A stretch of DNA of 13,156 nt from an uncultured Lachnospiraceae bacterium (GCA_948438565.1 CAOJLW010000035.1:1-13156), one strand, 5' to 3'; numbered from the stretch's first letter, positions 6,932 to 13,156 are shown. Program-made: numbers and translations. The notes: generated by a model from the letters alone, not told the origin.

Positions 6932-7900
6932 ATGGATAAGAACCATGAAGCGTCTCAAATCAATGTGCGAAAAGTAGCTATGATTGGTTGTGGTTTTGTA
7001 GGTTCCACTTCTGCATTTAGCCTGATGCAGAGCGGTTTGTTTTCAGAAATGGTGTTGATTGATGCGGATCAGGCGCGTGCGGAAGGAGAAGCTTTGGATA
7101 TTGCCCATGGCATTCCATTTGCCAGGCAGATGAAGATTTATGCCGGGAGCTATGACGATATTGTGGATGCCGCCATTATTATTATAACGGCAGGCGCCAA
7201 TCAAAAGCCGGATGAGACAAGGCTGGATTTGGTACACAAAAACGTAGCTATTTTTCAAAAAATCATACCGGAAATTGCAAAAAGGAATTGTCAGGGTATC
7301 CTGTTGATTGTATCCAATCCGGTGGATATTTTGACGTATACCGCTTTAAAGCTTTCCGGGTTCACGGAGAACCGGGTAATCGGTTCGGGTACGGTGTTAG
7401 ATACGGCAAGGCTGAAATACAAATTGGGCGAGCATTTATCCGTGGACAGCCGAAGTATCCATGCATTTATTATTGGAGAGCATGGAGATAGTGAAATTGC
7501 GGCGTTTAGCAGTGCAAATGTGTCTGGCATTGATTTAAGCGAATTCTGTGAAATGAGAGGGCACTACAAACACGATGAAAATACCAAACAGATTGCAGAG
7601 ACTGTAAAAAACAGCGCATATGAAATTATAGCCAAGAAGCGGGCGACCTATTATGGGATTGCTATGGCGGTAAAACGCATTTGTGAGGTGATTATCCGGG
7701 ATGAGAAATCCATTTTACCGGTTTCTTCCATGATGCATGGCGAATACGGGATCGAAGATGTGGTCTTAAGTATGCCGGCAGTGGTAGGCAAGCATGGCGT
7801 GGAAACTCATGTGCCGATTTCCTTAAATGATGAAGAAACCGAAAAATTACGTGTGTCGGCCAATACTTTGCGCGAAGTGATTCAGGGGTTGCGCTTGTAA
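6932..7900 (+). CDS. ldh: L-lactate dehydrogenase (NAD-dependent)
   Basis: The 322-residue protein reduces pyruvate to L-lactate with NADH, a fermentation end step in the cytosol. The dinucleotide fold begins with IGCGFVGS (18-25), with Asp44 expected to hold the NAD ribose. Gln91 in AGANQKPDETR marks lactate rather than malate dehydrogenase, which has Arg there; Arg97 is the mobile-loop arginine. Arg160 (DTAR) binds the substrate carboxylate, and the catalytic His184 is in GEHGDSE, with the Asp partner in SNPVDILTY. Of two residues known to bind the activator fructose-1,6-bisphosphate in the Bacillus enzyme, the histidine is kept (His177) but the arginine is Lys162. GGAGG (6920-6924) is 7 bases from the ATG. 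No promoter or terminator is clear in the 80 bases after the ABC ATPase, so read-through from the importer is possible. A terminator follows. Confidence 0.95.
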   Translation: MDKNHEASQINVRKVAMIGCGFVGSTSAFSLMQSGLFSEMVLIDADQARAEGEALDIAHGIPFARQMKIYAGSYDDIVDAAIIIITAGANQKPDETRLDLVHKNVAIFQKIIPEIAKRNCQGILLIVSNPVDILTYTALKLSGFTENRVIGSGTVLDTARLKYKLGEHLSVDSRSIHAFIIGEHGDSEIAAFSSANVSGIDLSEFCEMRGHYKHDENTKQIAETVKNSAYEIIAKKRATYYGIAMAVKRICEVIIRDEKSILPVSSMMHGEYGIEDVVLSMPAVVGKHGVETHVPISLNDEETEKLRVSANTLREVIQGLRL

Positions 7901-7940
7901 AGAAGTGCGACTGCGATAGGATTTATACGGTAAATATGTA

Positions 7941-7971
7941 AAAATGACGGCACGATGACTGCCGTCATTTT
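7941..7971. terminator. Bidirectional terminator between ldh and the DUF3795-like gene
   Basis: AAAATGACGGCA (7941-7952) pairs perfectly with TGCCGTCATTTT (7960-7971) around a 7-base loop. The A and T ends give each strand a T tract, so it can end ldh transcripts and those of the converging gene. Confidence 0.85.
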
Positions 7972-8011
7972 GGATTATAGGGAGATGGGATATCGAGCGC
8001 GTTTTAGGCGT

Positions 8012-8344
8012 TTATTCTTTCAAATTTTTCAGAACTTCGGGATGATTGGAGATAATCATTCCAACAATCTGACATTTTTCCAGGTCTGGACAGTCGCCGC
8101 ACGTCGACGCGTCTTTGTTCAGCGCGCACTGACGTATCTCACAAAGACTATCGCAAAACACAGTTTTCATTCCTTCAACGCGGCAGCCTTGACAGTTGAT
8201 ATGTTCAGGCAGAATGGGAGCATTATTTAACTGGGCCCATAATTTTGCGGTTTTTTCACGCAGCGCTTGGTCATCATGGATGGTCGCAAGGTATGCGTCG
8301 CATTTTTCGCAGTCCAGACCACAATATGCAATCATATCTTTCAT
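8012..8344 (-). CDS. Cysteine-rich DUF3795-like protein
   Basis: This 110-residue protein resembles the small DUF3795 family, recognised by the opening YCGLDCEKCDAYLAT and later CQGC and IRQCA motifs. No biochemical role is established to my knowledge. Eleven cysteines sit at 8, 12, 15, 51, 54, 64, 68, 73, 82, 85 and 91, mostly in CX2C or CX3C spacing, which fits binding of zinc or an iron-sulfur cluster (inference). There is no signal peptide or membrane segment, so it is probably cytosolic. The ATG at 8344 is chosen because AGGAGG (8353-8358 on the complementary strand) lies 8 bases upstream; an in-frame GTG at 8353 overlaps that site. It has its own promoter and is apparently a single-gene unit. 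Confidence 0.8.
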   Translation of the reverse strand: MKDMIAYCGLDCEKCDAYLATIHDDQALREKTAKLWAQLNNAPILPEHINCQGCRVEGMKTVFCDSLCEIRQCALNKDASTCGDCPDLEKCQIVGMIISNHPEVLKNLKE

Positions 8345-8380
8345 GATATGCACCTCCTAAAAATCCGACTTGCTGATTTG

Positions 8381-8409
8381 ATTATATCCTAACGTTTTTA
8401 AAAATGCAA
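8381..8409 (-). promoter_or_regulatory. Predicted sigma-A promoter of the DUF3795-like gene
   Basis: On the minus strand TTGCAT (8404-8409) and a perfect TATAAT (8381-8386) are separated by 17 bases, about 37 bases before the ATG. Confidence 0.75.
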
Positions 8410-8460
8410 TATATAGTAAAATATTGAATGCGTTCAAGCGTGTTCAAGCCGTTTAAATAT

Positions 8461-8497
8461 AAAAAAATAAGGAAACCCTGATATTTCAAGGTTTCCT
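8461..8497 (-). terminator. Rho-independent terminator of tRNA-Leu(AAG)
   Basis: On the minus strand AGGAAACC (8490-8497) pairs with GGTTTCCT (8470-8477), followed by TATTTTTTT. It lies about 15 bases past the tRNA 3' end. Confidence 0.85.
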
Positions 8498-8511
8498 CAC
8501 TTTTCATCCAG

Positions 8512-8595
8512 TGCGGAAGATGGGACTTGAACCCACACGATGTAGCCATCACAAGATCCTTAGTCTTGCTCGTCTGCCAGTTCCGACACTTCCGC
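8512..8595 (-). tRNA. tRNA-Leu, anticodon AAG
   Basis: The minus strand folds into a class II tRNA of 84 bases. The acceptor stem is GCGGAAG/CTTCCGC with discriminator A. The anticodon arm is CAAGA-CTAAGGA-TCTTG, giving anticodon AAG with U33 and G37. The long variable arm has the stem GATG/CATC, and the T loop is TTCAAGT. The long variable arm and discriminator A fit leucine. A first anticodon base of A is uncommon in bacteria. The 3' CCA is not encoded and must be added. Confidence 0.93.
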
Positions 8596-8626
8596 AAAAC
8601 AATTGGTTGTCACCAACAGCTTTCTA

Positions 8627-8655
8627 ATAATAACAAATTTCAGGTAATCTGTCAA
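8627..8655 (-). promoter_or_regulatory. Predicted promoter of tRNA-Leu(AAG)
   Basis: On the minus strand a perfect TTGACA (8650-8655) and TATTAT (8627-8632) are separated by 17 bases, about 31 bases before the mature tRNA. An A/T-tract lies just upstream. Confidence 0.8.
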
Positions 8656-8698
8656 CATAAAAAAAACAATTTTTTTAAAAAAAACTTGTAAATTTTTC

Positions 8699-8727
8699 TT
8701 GACTTTTGCCAGTAAAAAGGGTATCAT
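8699..8727 (+). promoter_or_regulatory. Predicted promoter of tRNA-Leu(CAG)
   Basis: TTGACT (8699-8704) and TATCAT (8722-8727) are separated by 17 bases, ending 17 bases before the tRNA. The same A/T-tract lies upstream. Confidence 0.75.
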
Positions 8728-8744
8728 ATCTTTTGTGAGTTCTT

Positions 8745-8828
8745 GCAGGAATGGCGGAATTGGCAGACGCGCAGGCTTCAGGTGCCTGTGGCAGCAATGT
8801 CGTGAGGGTTCAAGTCCCTTTTCCTGCA
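8745..8828 (+). tRNA. tRNA-Leu, anticodon CAG
   Basis: This 84-base class II tRNA has acceptor stem GCAGGAA/TTCCTGC and discriminator A. The anticodon arm is CAGGC-TTCAGGT-GCCTG, giving CAG, which reads CUG. The long variable arm pairs GGCA/TGTC, and the T loop is TTCAAGT. CCA is not encoded. It diverges from the AAG leucine tRNA and has its own promoter and terminator. Confidence 0.95.
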
Positions 8829-8840
8829 TTGGATCAAAGT

Positions 8841-8884
8841 ATTCCGAAGTCAGTCCTGATTGGAAATGGCTTCGGAATTTTTTT
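8841..8884 (+). terminator. Rho-independent terminator of tRNA-Leu(CAG)
   Basis: ATTCCGAAG (8841-8849) pairs with CTTCGGAAT (8870-8878), and the run of seven T ends at 8884. It begins 12 bases past the tRNA. Confidence 0.88.
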
Positions 8885-8930
8885 GAAATTGTTCCATAGA
8901 TATCCAGAATGCCGAAATGCTTCTGATCAT

Positions 8931-8986
8931 AAAATAAGGGCGCCGCTCAATTATCCGTATGGATGATGAGACGACGCTCTTATTTT
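8931..8986 (-). terminator. Rho-independent terminator of the penicillin-binding protein gene
   Basis: On the minus strand AAAATAAGAGCG pairs with CGCCCTTATTTT (one G-T and one mismatch-tolerant step), with further pairing of GTCTCA/TGAGCG-like sequence inside. The TTATTTTAT tail is T-rich. It lies just past the stop at 8998. Confidence 0.7.
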
Positions 8987-8997
8987 GTGTGCAGACG

Positions 8998-11664
8998 TTA
9001 TGTACCGTCGTCTGGATTGCCAGACGGCGCACCGCCTTCCGGTGGATTGTCGCCATCTGGATTTTGCTGTGTCCCGTCTGACGGGGATTCTCCGCCCTCC
9101 GGCGTCGATCCGTTTTGATTATCCGGATTTGGAGGCGCTTCGCCTTCTGGAGGCGGTGGAGCTTCCGGTGCGCCGTGGATCGGACAGGAATTGGAGGCGG
9201 AACCAACAGACGCTAAGTATGGACCGTCAGCCGAGCCTGGAGAGCCTCCGGTAATATAAACGCCTCCTGTACGTTCCGGGCAGCTATCAGTCGCCAGCAT
9301 ACCGGATTCCGCGCAGATACTGACACTGACGTGGTGATCACAATATTTGGTCGGTACGCTTCCTTCTGCAAAATATTCGGTTCTCGCCATGCTTCCGCGC
9401 GGATCGGAGTCGCAAAGTCCTGCAACGACAAGCTTTCCGGATTTCTTGCAAATGGTGGCGGTTGTAATGCTGTCTGGCATAATAAAATCTTTATATTCCA
9501 GGTTTTCATGGACACGTCCCATAACTGCCCGCCAAATGGCTTTGGGATAGGAGGTAGTGCCGCTTTCCTGCGGGGTGTTGTCATCATAGCCGCCCCAGAC
9601 CACGCAAGTGTAATAGGGGGTATATCCGGCAAATAGAGCATCTCGGTTTTTGGTGGTGGTTCCGGTCTTTCCGGCAATGGCCATATTGCCAAAATCAACG
9701 GCAGTTCCGGTTCCTTTGGTGATAACGTCCTCCATGGCGTTGGTTAAAAGCCATGCGGTGGAATCTTTTAATACGCCGTGCGTCTGCGGGGTATTGTCTA
9801 TTAAGACGTTGCCGTCGTGATCCAGGATTTTCGTATAAAATCTGGGTTTGATATAGGTGCCGTAATTGGCGATCGTAGCGTAAGCGGATGTCAGTTCCAG
9901 GTTGGTTACGCCTTTGGTGATGCCGCCCAAAGCCAGAGCCTGATTGTTGTCGTCATCCACCAGCGTGGTAAAGCCAAAATCGTGTAAATAACTATAGCCA
10001 AGGCTTGTCCCAATTTCTGTCAATGTTTTTACGGTAACGATATTGATGGAGCTGGTGATAGCCTCCCGGATGGTCGTAAAGCCACGGAAGGAATTGTCAT
10101 AATTGCGCAATGACGTGCCGTTTTCATAGGAATATGGGGCGTCATCCTGTACAGAGGCCAAAGTCAATCCACCGCTGTCTAAAGCTGGCGCGTATGCCGC
10201 AAGGACTTTAAAGGTTGAACCGGGTTGGCGGGACGTGTCCGTAGCGCGGTTTAAAATTCTGCTTGCTTTTTTATCTCCTCTGCCGCCGACCAGGGCGACA
10301 ACCTCTCCAGTTTCTTGGTTCATCAGTGTCAATGCGGCTTCAGGCTGTAAAGTAAACGTCAGGGTTTCTCCATTTTCGACGATTCGATCATCGCTTTTCA
10401 TAATTTCTGCTTTGTATTGATTGATCGCTTCCTGCGCTGCTTCTATAGAAGAGAAATTCAGGTTGTATTCTGCGTTATTAGCCTGATAATAGGCGAGCAT
10501 GGTCTGTTCGCTGTAATTTTCAAAGCTGCCGTCTGCTTTTTCAATCGTCAGGCGGTAGGAAAAAGAATATTTTGCTTCCGATGGGTAGTTTTCCGGATTA
10601 TTAATTTCTGCATCACAAATAGCCTGTAGGCCGGAATTTTGCGTAGAATAGATGGTTAAGCCGCCGTTATAGAGGGCTTTATAGGCCTGTGTTTCCGTAT
10701 AGCCTTTGAGATCGATTAAATCCTGGATTACCTGGTCAGTCAGTTCGTCTACAAAATAAGACGTTACGGATTCTTCTTCCGCGACGGTATTGACTACCTG
10801 AATGCGGCTGTACACGTCATCTGCAATCGCCATATTGTATTCTTCCTGGGAAATGTAGCCAAATTCCAGCATATTGTCGAGTACTTTTTTCCGTCTGGAC
10901 TGGTTTTTGTCAGGATTGCTGATGGGGTTAAAACGGGACGGGTTTTGCGTGATGGCGGCAATAACGGAGCATTCCGATAAAGTCAGTTCCGCTGCGTCTT
11001 TATTGAAATAGCGACGGGAAGCCGCCTGGACGCCCAATGTGTTTTGACCTAAGTTGATGGTATTTAAATAGTTTTCCAGTATCCAGTCTTTGGACACTTT
11101 TTTTTCGAGCTGTATGGCTAAAAATTGTTCCTGAATTTTACGTTTGAATTTATCAGCCATGGAAGATTCGCTTGTCCAACTGGTAAAGACATTATTTTTT
11201 AAAAGCTGCTGTGTAATCGTGCTGGCGCCTTCGGAAAAATGTCCGCTGGTAATGCCTATGATCCCAGCGCGTAAGATGCCTTTTAAGTCAATGCCGTTGT
11301 GTTCGTAAAAGCGTTCGTCTTCGATGGCGACAAAAGCGTGCTGCATATTTAACGGAATTTCATCAATGGTTGCATAAACCCGGTTGGAGCCGGTGGCGAC
11401 CAGCGTAGCGATTTGTTTACCGTCCGTGTCCAGAACGGTGGAAAGGAAACCCGTTGGCGTTGCGTCGTCCAGATTGATTTCCGGCGCGGCGTCAATGACT
11501 CCCCTCAAAATGCCAAACCCTGCACAGCTGCCTATGATTACAACTGCAAAGAGGCATACGAGCAGAGTTTTAAAAAAAATTATGTTAAATTTTTCGCGTA
11601 TCATAACGCCTTTGGAAGTGAGCTCTTTTTCCCGCTTTCGCGTATTGTTTTTTCCGTAGTTCAT
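8998..11664 (-). CDS. Class A penicillin-binding protein (PBP1A family, transglycosylase/transpeptidase)
   Basis: This 888-residue enzyme polymerises lipid II and cross-links peptidoglycan outside the membrane. A short basic cytosolic end is followed by a membrane anchor at about 31-53. The GT51 domain shows EDERFYEHNGID (catalytic Glu115), GASTITQQL (146-154) and the NYLNTINLGQNTLGVQAAS and RYFNK motifs. The transpeptidase domain has RQPGSTFK (catalytic Ser483, Lys486), SIN (Ser539-Asn541) and KTG (666-668). The C-terminal extension has six cysteines (739, 751, 775, 784, 795, 827), including two copies of a C-x2-SG-x-L...C unit. The last 55 or so residues are rich in Pro, Gly, Asp and Glu with PEG repeats at 839, 855 and 875. 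AAGGAGG (11671-11677 on the complementary strand) is 6 bases from the ATG. Class A enzymes are usually 650-900 residues, so this is at the long end. Confidence 0.95.
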   Translation of the reverse strand: MNYGKNNTRKREKELTSKGVMIREKFNIIFFKTLLVCLFAVVIIGSCAGFGILRGVIDAAPEINLDDATPTGFLSTVLDTDGKQIATLVATGSNRVYATIDEIPLNMQHAFVAIEDERFYEHNGIDLKGILRAGIIGITSGHFSEGASTITQQLLKNNVFTSWTSESSMADKFKRKIQEQFLAIQLEKKVSKDWILENYLNTINLGQNTLGVQAASRRYFNKDAAELTLSECSVIAAITQNPSRFNPISNPDKNQSRRKKVLDNMLEFGYISQEEYNMAIADDVYSRIQVVNTVAEEESVTSYFVDELTDQVIQDLIDLKGYTETQAYKALYNGGLTIYSTQNSGLQAICDAEINNPENYPSEAKYSFSYRLTIEKADGSFENYSEQTMLAYYQANNAEYNLNFSSIEAAQEAINQYKAEIMKSDDRIVENGETLTFTLQPEAALTLMNQETGEVVALVGGRGDKKASRILNRATDTSRQPGSTFKVLAAYAPALDSGGLTLASVQDDAPYSYENGTSLRNYDNSFRGFTTIREAITSSINIVTVKTLTEIGTSLGYSYLHDFGFTTLVDDDNNQALALGGITKGVTNLELTSAYATIANYGTYIKPRFYTKILDHDGNVLIDNTPQTHGVLKDSTAWLLTNAMEDVITKGTGTAVDFGNMAIAGKTGTTTKNRDALFAGYTPYYTCVVWGGYDDNTPQESGTTSYPKAIWRAVMGRVHENLEYKDFIMPDSITTATICKKSGKLVVAGLCDSDPRGSMARTEYFAEGSVPTKYCDHHVSVSICAESGMLATDSCPERTGGVYITGGSPGSADGPYLASVGSASNSCPIHGAPEAPPPPEGEAPPNPDNQNGSTPEGGESPSDGTQQNPDGDNPPEGGAPSGNPDDGT

Positions 11665-11690
11665 AATGAGCCTCCTTATTGATCGGATCT

Positions 11691-11699
11691 ATTATAGCA
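11691..11699 (-). promoter_or_regulatory. Extended -10 promoter of the penicillin-binding protein gene
   Basis: The minus strand reads TGCTATAAT, an extended -10 element, 26 bases before the ATG. At 17 bases upstream the -35 candidate is only TTTTAT, so the extended element probably compensates. Confidence 0.6.
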
Positions 11700-11733
11700 T
11701 TAACTTCCCTATAATAAAAGTACCCTTTTTTCA

Positions 11734-11762
11734 TTGATTCAGACAAAATATCGTGTTAGAAT
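11734..11762 (+). promoter_or_regulatory. Predicted sigma-A promoter of yigZ
   Basis: TTGATT (11734-11739) and TAGAAT (11757-11762) are 17 bases apart, with an extended TGT before the -10. It ends 35 bases before the start codon and lies back to back with the penicillin-binding protein promoter. Confidence 0.65.
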
Positions 11763-11797
11763 CAGTAGAAAATAGAAATCTAAAGGGGCGAATAGTC

Positions 11798-12448
11798 ATG
11801 AAGGCAGTTTATCAAGGCGGCGAAGGTGAAATTATAGAAAAGAAATCCCGGTTTATTGCAACGGTGCGTCCGGTAGAATCCGAAGAGGCCGCTGTAGCGT
11901 TTATTGCCGAGATGAAAAAAAAATATTGGGATGCAAAGCACAATTGTTCTGCGTTTGTAATTGGGGACAATCAGGAATTATCCAGGTGTTCTGACGATGG
12001 GGAACCCAGCCAGACTGCGGGAAGGCCGATGCTTGACGTTTTGCTGCGGGAAGGGCTGCATAATGTGGCGGTTGTGGTGACGCGTTATTTTGGCGGCACA
12101 TTGCTTGGAACCGGGGGTTTGGTGCGCGCATATCAAAAATCCGTGCAGGAGGGATTGGCCAATAGCGTGATTATCGAAAAAAAACCGGGAAAAATATTGC
12201 ATATACAAACCGATTATAACGGGTTGGGCAAAATTCAATATATTCTGGCGCAGCAGGAGATTGCAACAGTTGGGGTGGATTATACGGAATCCGTAACCAT
12301 TCACGCTATGGTGCCGTCGACCCGGGACAAAGAACTGACCGAGGCTATTACGGAAGGGACGGGCGGCAGCGCCTGTTTTTCCTGGGACAAAGAAGTGGAT
12401 TTTGCAATGATCGACAAAGAAATTAAAATTTTTGAAAAAGGGTGTTGA
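11798..12448 (+). CDS. yigZ: YigZ/IMPACT family protein
   Basis: The 216-residue protein belongs to the YigZ (UPF0029/IMPACT) family, widespread single-copy proteins whose eukaryotic relative modulates the GCN2 stress kinase; a ribosome- or nucleic-acid-linked role in bacteria is proposed but not settled. The N-terminal IMPACT domain (about 1-125) contains KKSRFIA, DAKHNCSAF, SDDGEPSQTAGRPML and the diagnostic VVVTRYFGGTLLGTGGLVRAY. The C-terminal part (about 135-190) fits the ferredoxin-like DUF1949 domain. ATG 11798 is used, with AAGGGG (11783-11788) 9 bases upstream; an upstream in-frame GTG at 11753 lies within the promoter and is rejected. The stop codon TGA falls inside the -35 box of the next tRNA gene, and no terminator separates them. 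Confidence 0.93.
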   Translation: MKAVYQGGEGEIIEKKSRFIATVRPVESEEAAVAFIAEMKKKYWDAKHNCSAFVIGDNQELSRCSDDGEPSQTAGRPMLDVLLREGLHNVAVVVTRYFGGTLLGTGGLVRAYQKSVQEGLANSVIIEKKPGKILHIQTDYNGLGKIQYILAQQEIATVGVDYTESVTIHAMVPSTRDKELTEAITEGTGGSACFSWDKEVDFAMIDKEIKIFEKGC

Positions 12449-12473
12449 CATTTCTCCGTGAAGTCTGTATAAT
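12445..12473 (+). promoter_or_regulatory. Consensus promoter of tRNA-Gln
   Basis: TTGACA (12445-12450) and TATAAT (12468-12473) match the sigma-A consensus at all twelve positions with a 17-base spacer. The -35 box contains the yigZ stop codon (12446-12448). Confidence 0.92.
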
Positions 12474-12509
12474 ATCCATTGTTGATTGAGGGATTACCCA
12501 ATACAGTAA

Positions 12510-12581
12510 TGGCCCATCGCCAAATGGTAAGGCAACGGACTCTGACTCCGTCATTTCAAGGTTCGAATCCTTGTGGGCCAG
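12510..12581 (+). tRNA. tRNA-Gln, anticodon CTG
   Basis: This 72-base tRNA has acceptor stem TGGCCCA/TGGGCCA, with the weak U1-A72 pair typical of glutamine tRNAs, and discriminator G. The anticodon arm ACGGA-CTCTGAC-TCCGT gives CTG, which reads CAG. The T arm is CAAGG-TTCGAAT-CCTTG. CCA is not encoded. Confidence 0.95.
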
Positions 12582-12590
12582 TTGTTAGAT

Positions 12591-12617
12591 AAGCATCACA
12601 TCATGTGATGCTTTTTT
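12591..12617 (+). terminator. Rho-independent terminator of tRNA-Gln
   Basis: AAGCATCACA (12591-12600) pairs with TGTGATGCTT (12604-12613) around a 3-base loop, with six T ending at 12617. It begins 9 bases after the tRNA. Confidence 0.9.
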
Positions 12618-12650
12618 CTATAAAAAAATATCTGATGCAGGAGGGGCCGG

Positions 12651-13156
12651 ATGTTTTATTTAGATAGTCTGGTAAGGTATAGTGATATTGGATCAGATCA
12701 GAAGATGTCTGTGCCGGCTGTTTTGGATTTGTTGCAGGATTGCTGTACGTTCCATTCAGAAAAAGTCGGCGTTGGGATTTCTTTTTTACAACAGGCGCAA
12801 AGGGCCTGGGTGCTTTCTTTTTTGCAAGTGAAAATCACTCGTTACCCTGCTATGGGGGAATCCGTTCGGACTTATACCTGGCCAAGCGATTTTAAAAATT
12901 TTCTTGGATACCGTAATTTTAAAATAGAGGGGATGTCTCAGGAATTGATTGCCTGCGCCCATTCCATATGGGTGTATATTGATATAAAAAGCGGGCGTCC
13001 GGTCAGGCTGCCGGAAGATGTAAGACAGCGTTACCAGTTGTATAACGAACCGTGCCAATTGGAATGTACGAGCCGGAAAATTAATTTGCCGGAAGAAATG
13101 CAGTCAAAAGAGCCGGTGCGTGTCAGCCGTTTTTTGATAGATACCAATCAGCATGT
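12651..13156 (+). CDS. Acyl-ACP thioesterase (partial, runs off the right edge)
   Basis: The first 168 complete codons are present. Acyl-ACP thioesterases of the FatA/FatB type release free fatty acids from acyl carrier protein in the cytosol. The visible part is the first hotdog domain (about 1-130), including QRAWVLSF (50-57), TYTWPSDFKNFLGYRNF, and CAHSIWVYIDIKSGRPVRLP. It then enters the second domain at SRFLIDTNQHV, where Asn166 and His168 form the catalytic N-x-H pair; plant FatB enzymes carry DVNQHVNN at this point. The window ends inside this motif. AGGAGGGG (12639-12646) lies 4 bases before the ATG. The start is only 33 bases past the tRNA-Gln terminator, with no good promoter between, so it may depend on terminator read-through or on a weak TATAAA at 12619-12624. 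Confidence 0.9.
   Translation, partial: MFYLDSLVRYSDIGSDQKMSVPAVLDLLQDCCTFHSEKVGVGISFLQQAQRAWVLSFLQVKITRYPAMGESVRTYTWPSDFKNFLGYRNFKIEGMSQELIACAHSIWVYIDIKSGRPVRLPEDVRQRYQLYNEPCQLECTSRKINLPEEMQSKEPVRVSRFLIDTNQH

Noticed and set aside
7955..8230. Plus-strand frame of 91 codons after ldh
   Set aside because: It overlaps the bidirectional terminator and runs antisense to the cysteine-rich protein, which has a ribosome-binding site and promoter.
8382..8829. Minus-strand frames over tRNA-Leu(AAG) and the spacer
   Set aside because: They read through a tRNA, its promoter and an A/T spacer; no protein family is recognisable.
8886..8930. Short spacer between the tRNA-Leu(CAG) terminator and the penicillin-binding protein terminator
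   Set aside because: Nothing recognisable is seen in it.
8699..8966. Short plus-strand frames over tRNA-Leu(CAG) (one begins MAELADAQASGACG)
   Set aside because: This is the translation of a leucine tRNA gene, a frequent false protein call.
9213..9698. Minus-strand 161-codon frame within the penicillin-binding protein gene
   Set aside because: It is a second frame of the Pro/Gly-rich, G+C-rich 3' end; the main frame carries all the known motifs.

Overview
The window looks like a core-genome segment of a Gram-positive anaerobe of the Clostridia, most likely a Lachnospiraceae gut bacterium. This is an inference. It rests on strong AGGAGG ribosome-binding sites, TTGACA/TATAAT promoters with 17-base spacers, tRNA genes without an encoded CCA, a PurL that carries its own glutaminase domain, a GH112 galactoside phosphorylase, a lipoprotein-type amino-acid transporter and a class A penicillin-binding protein with a long Pro/Gly/Asp tail. 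No phage, transposon, CRISPR array or defence genes are visible.

Layout. 1-578 (+): C-terminal end of PurL, converging on nagA (670-1800, -), with a minus-strand terminator between them. 1801-1972 is a divergent promoter region serving nagA and a GH112 phosphorylase (1973-4132, +). Together these two suggest use of mucin- or milk-type galactosyl-HexNAc sugars: the phosphorylase would release Gal-1-P and a free N-acetylhexosamine, and NagA deacetylates GlcNAc-6-P. The kinase linking the two steps is not in the window. After a terminator comes a heavily deleted relic of an NhaP/CvrA-type cation/proton antiporter (about 4220-4420).

4485-6851 (+) is a three-gene polar amino-acid ABC importer (lipoprotein, permease, ATPase) with a candidate promoter and two inverted repeats in its leader. 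L-lactate dehydrogenase (6932-7900) follows with no visible terminator in between, so it may share the transcript. A bidirectional terminator separates ldh from a cysteine-rich DUF3795-like protein (8012-8344, -).

8461-8884 holds two divergent leucine tRNA genes, anticodons AAG (-) and CAG (+), each with its own promoter and terminator, separated by an A/T-tract spacer. 8998-11664 (-) is the bifunctional class A penicillin-binding protein. It diverges from a YigZ/IMPACT protein (11798-12448, +). A tRNA-Gln(CTG) with a perfect consensus promoter and a terminator follows. The window ends inside an acyl-ACP thioesterase (12651 onward, +), cut within its catalytic N-x-H motif.

Most of this is ordinary housekeeping sequence, and I did not find a convincing undescribed system. 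The items best worth a second look are the antiporter relic, the nagA/GH112 regulatory region, the A34 leucine tRNA, the cysteine-rich protein and the paired-cysteine extension of the penicillin-binding protein.
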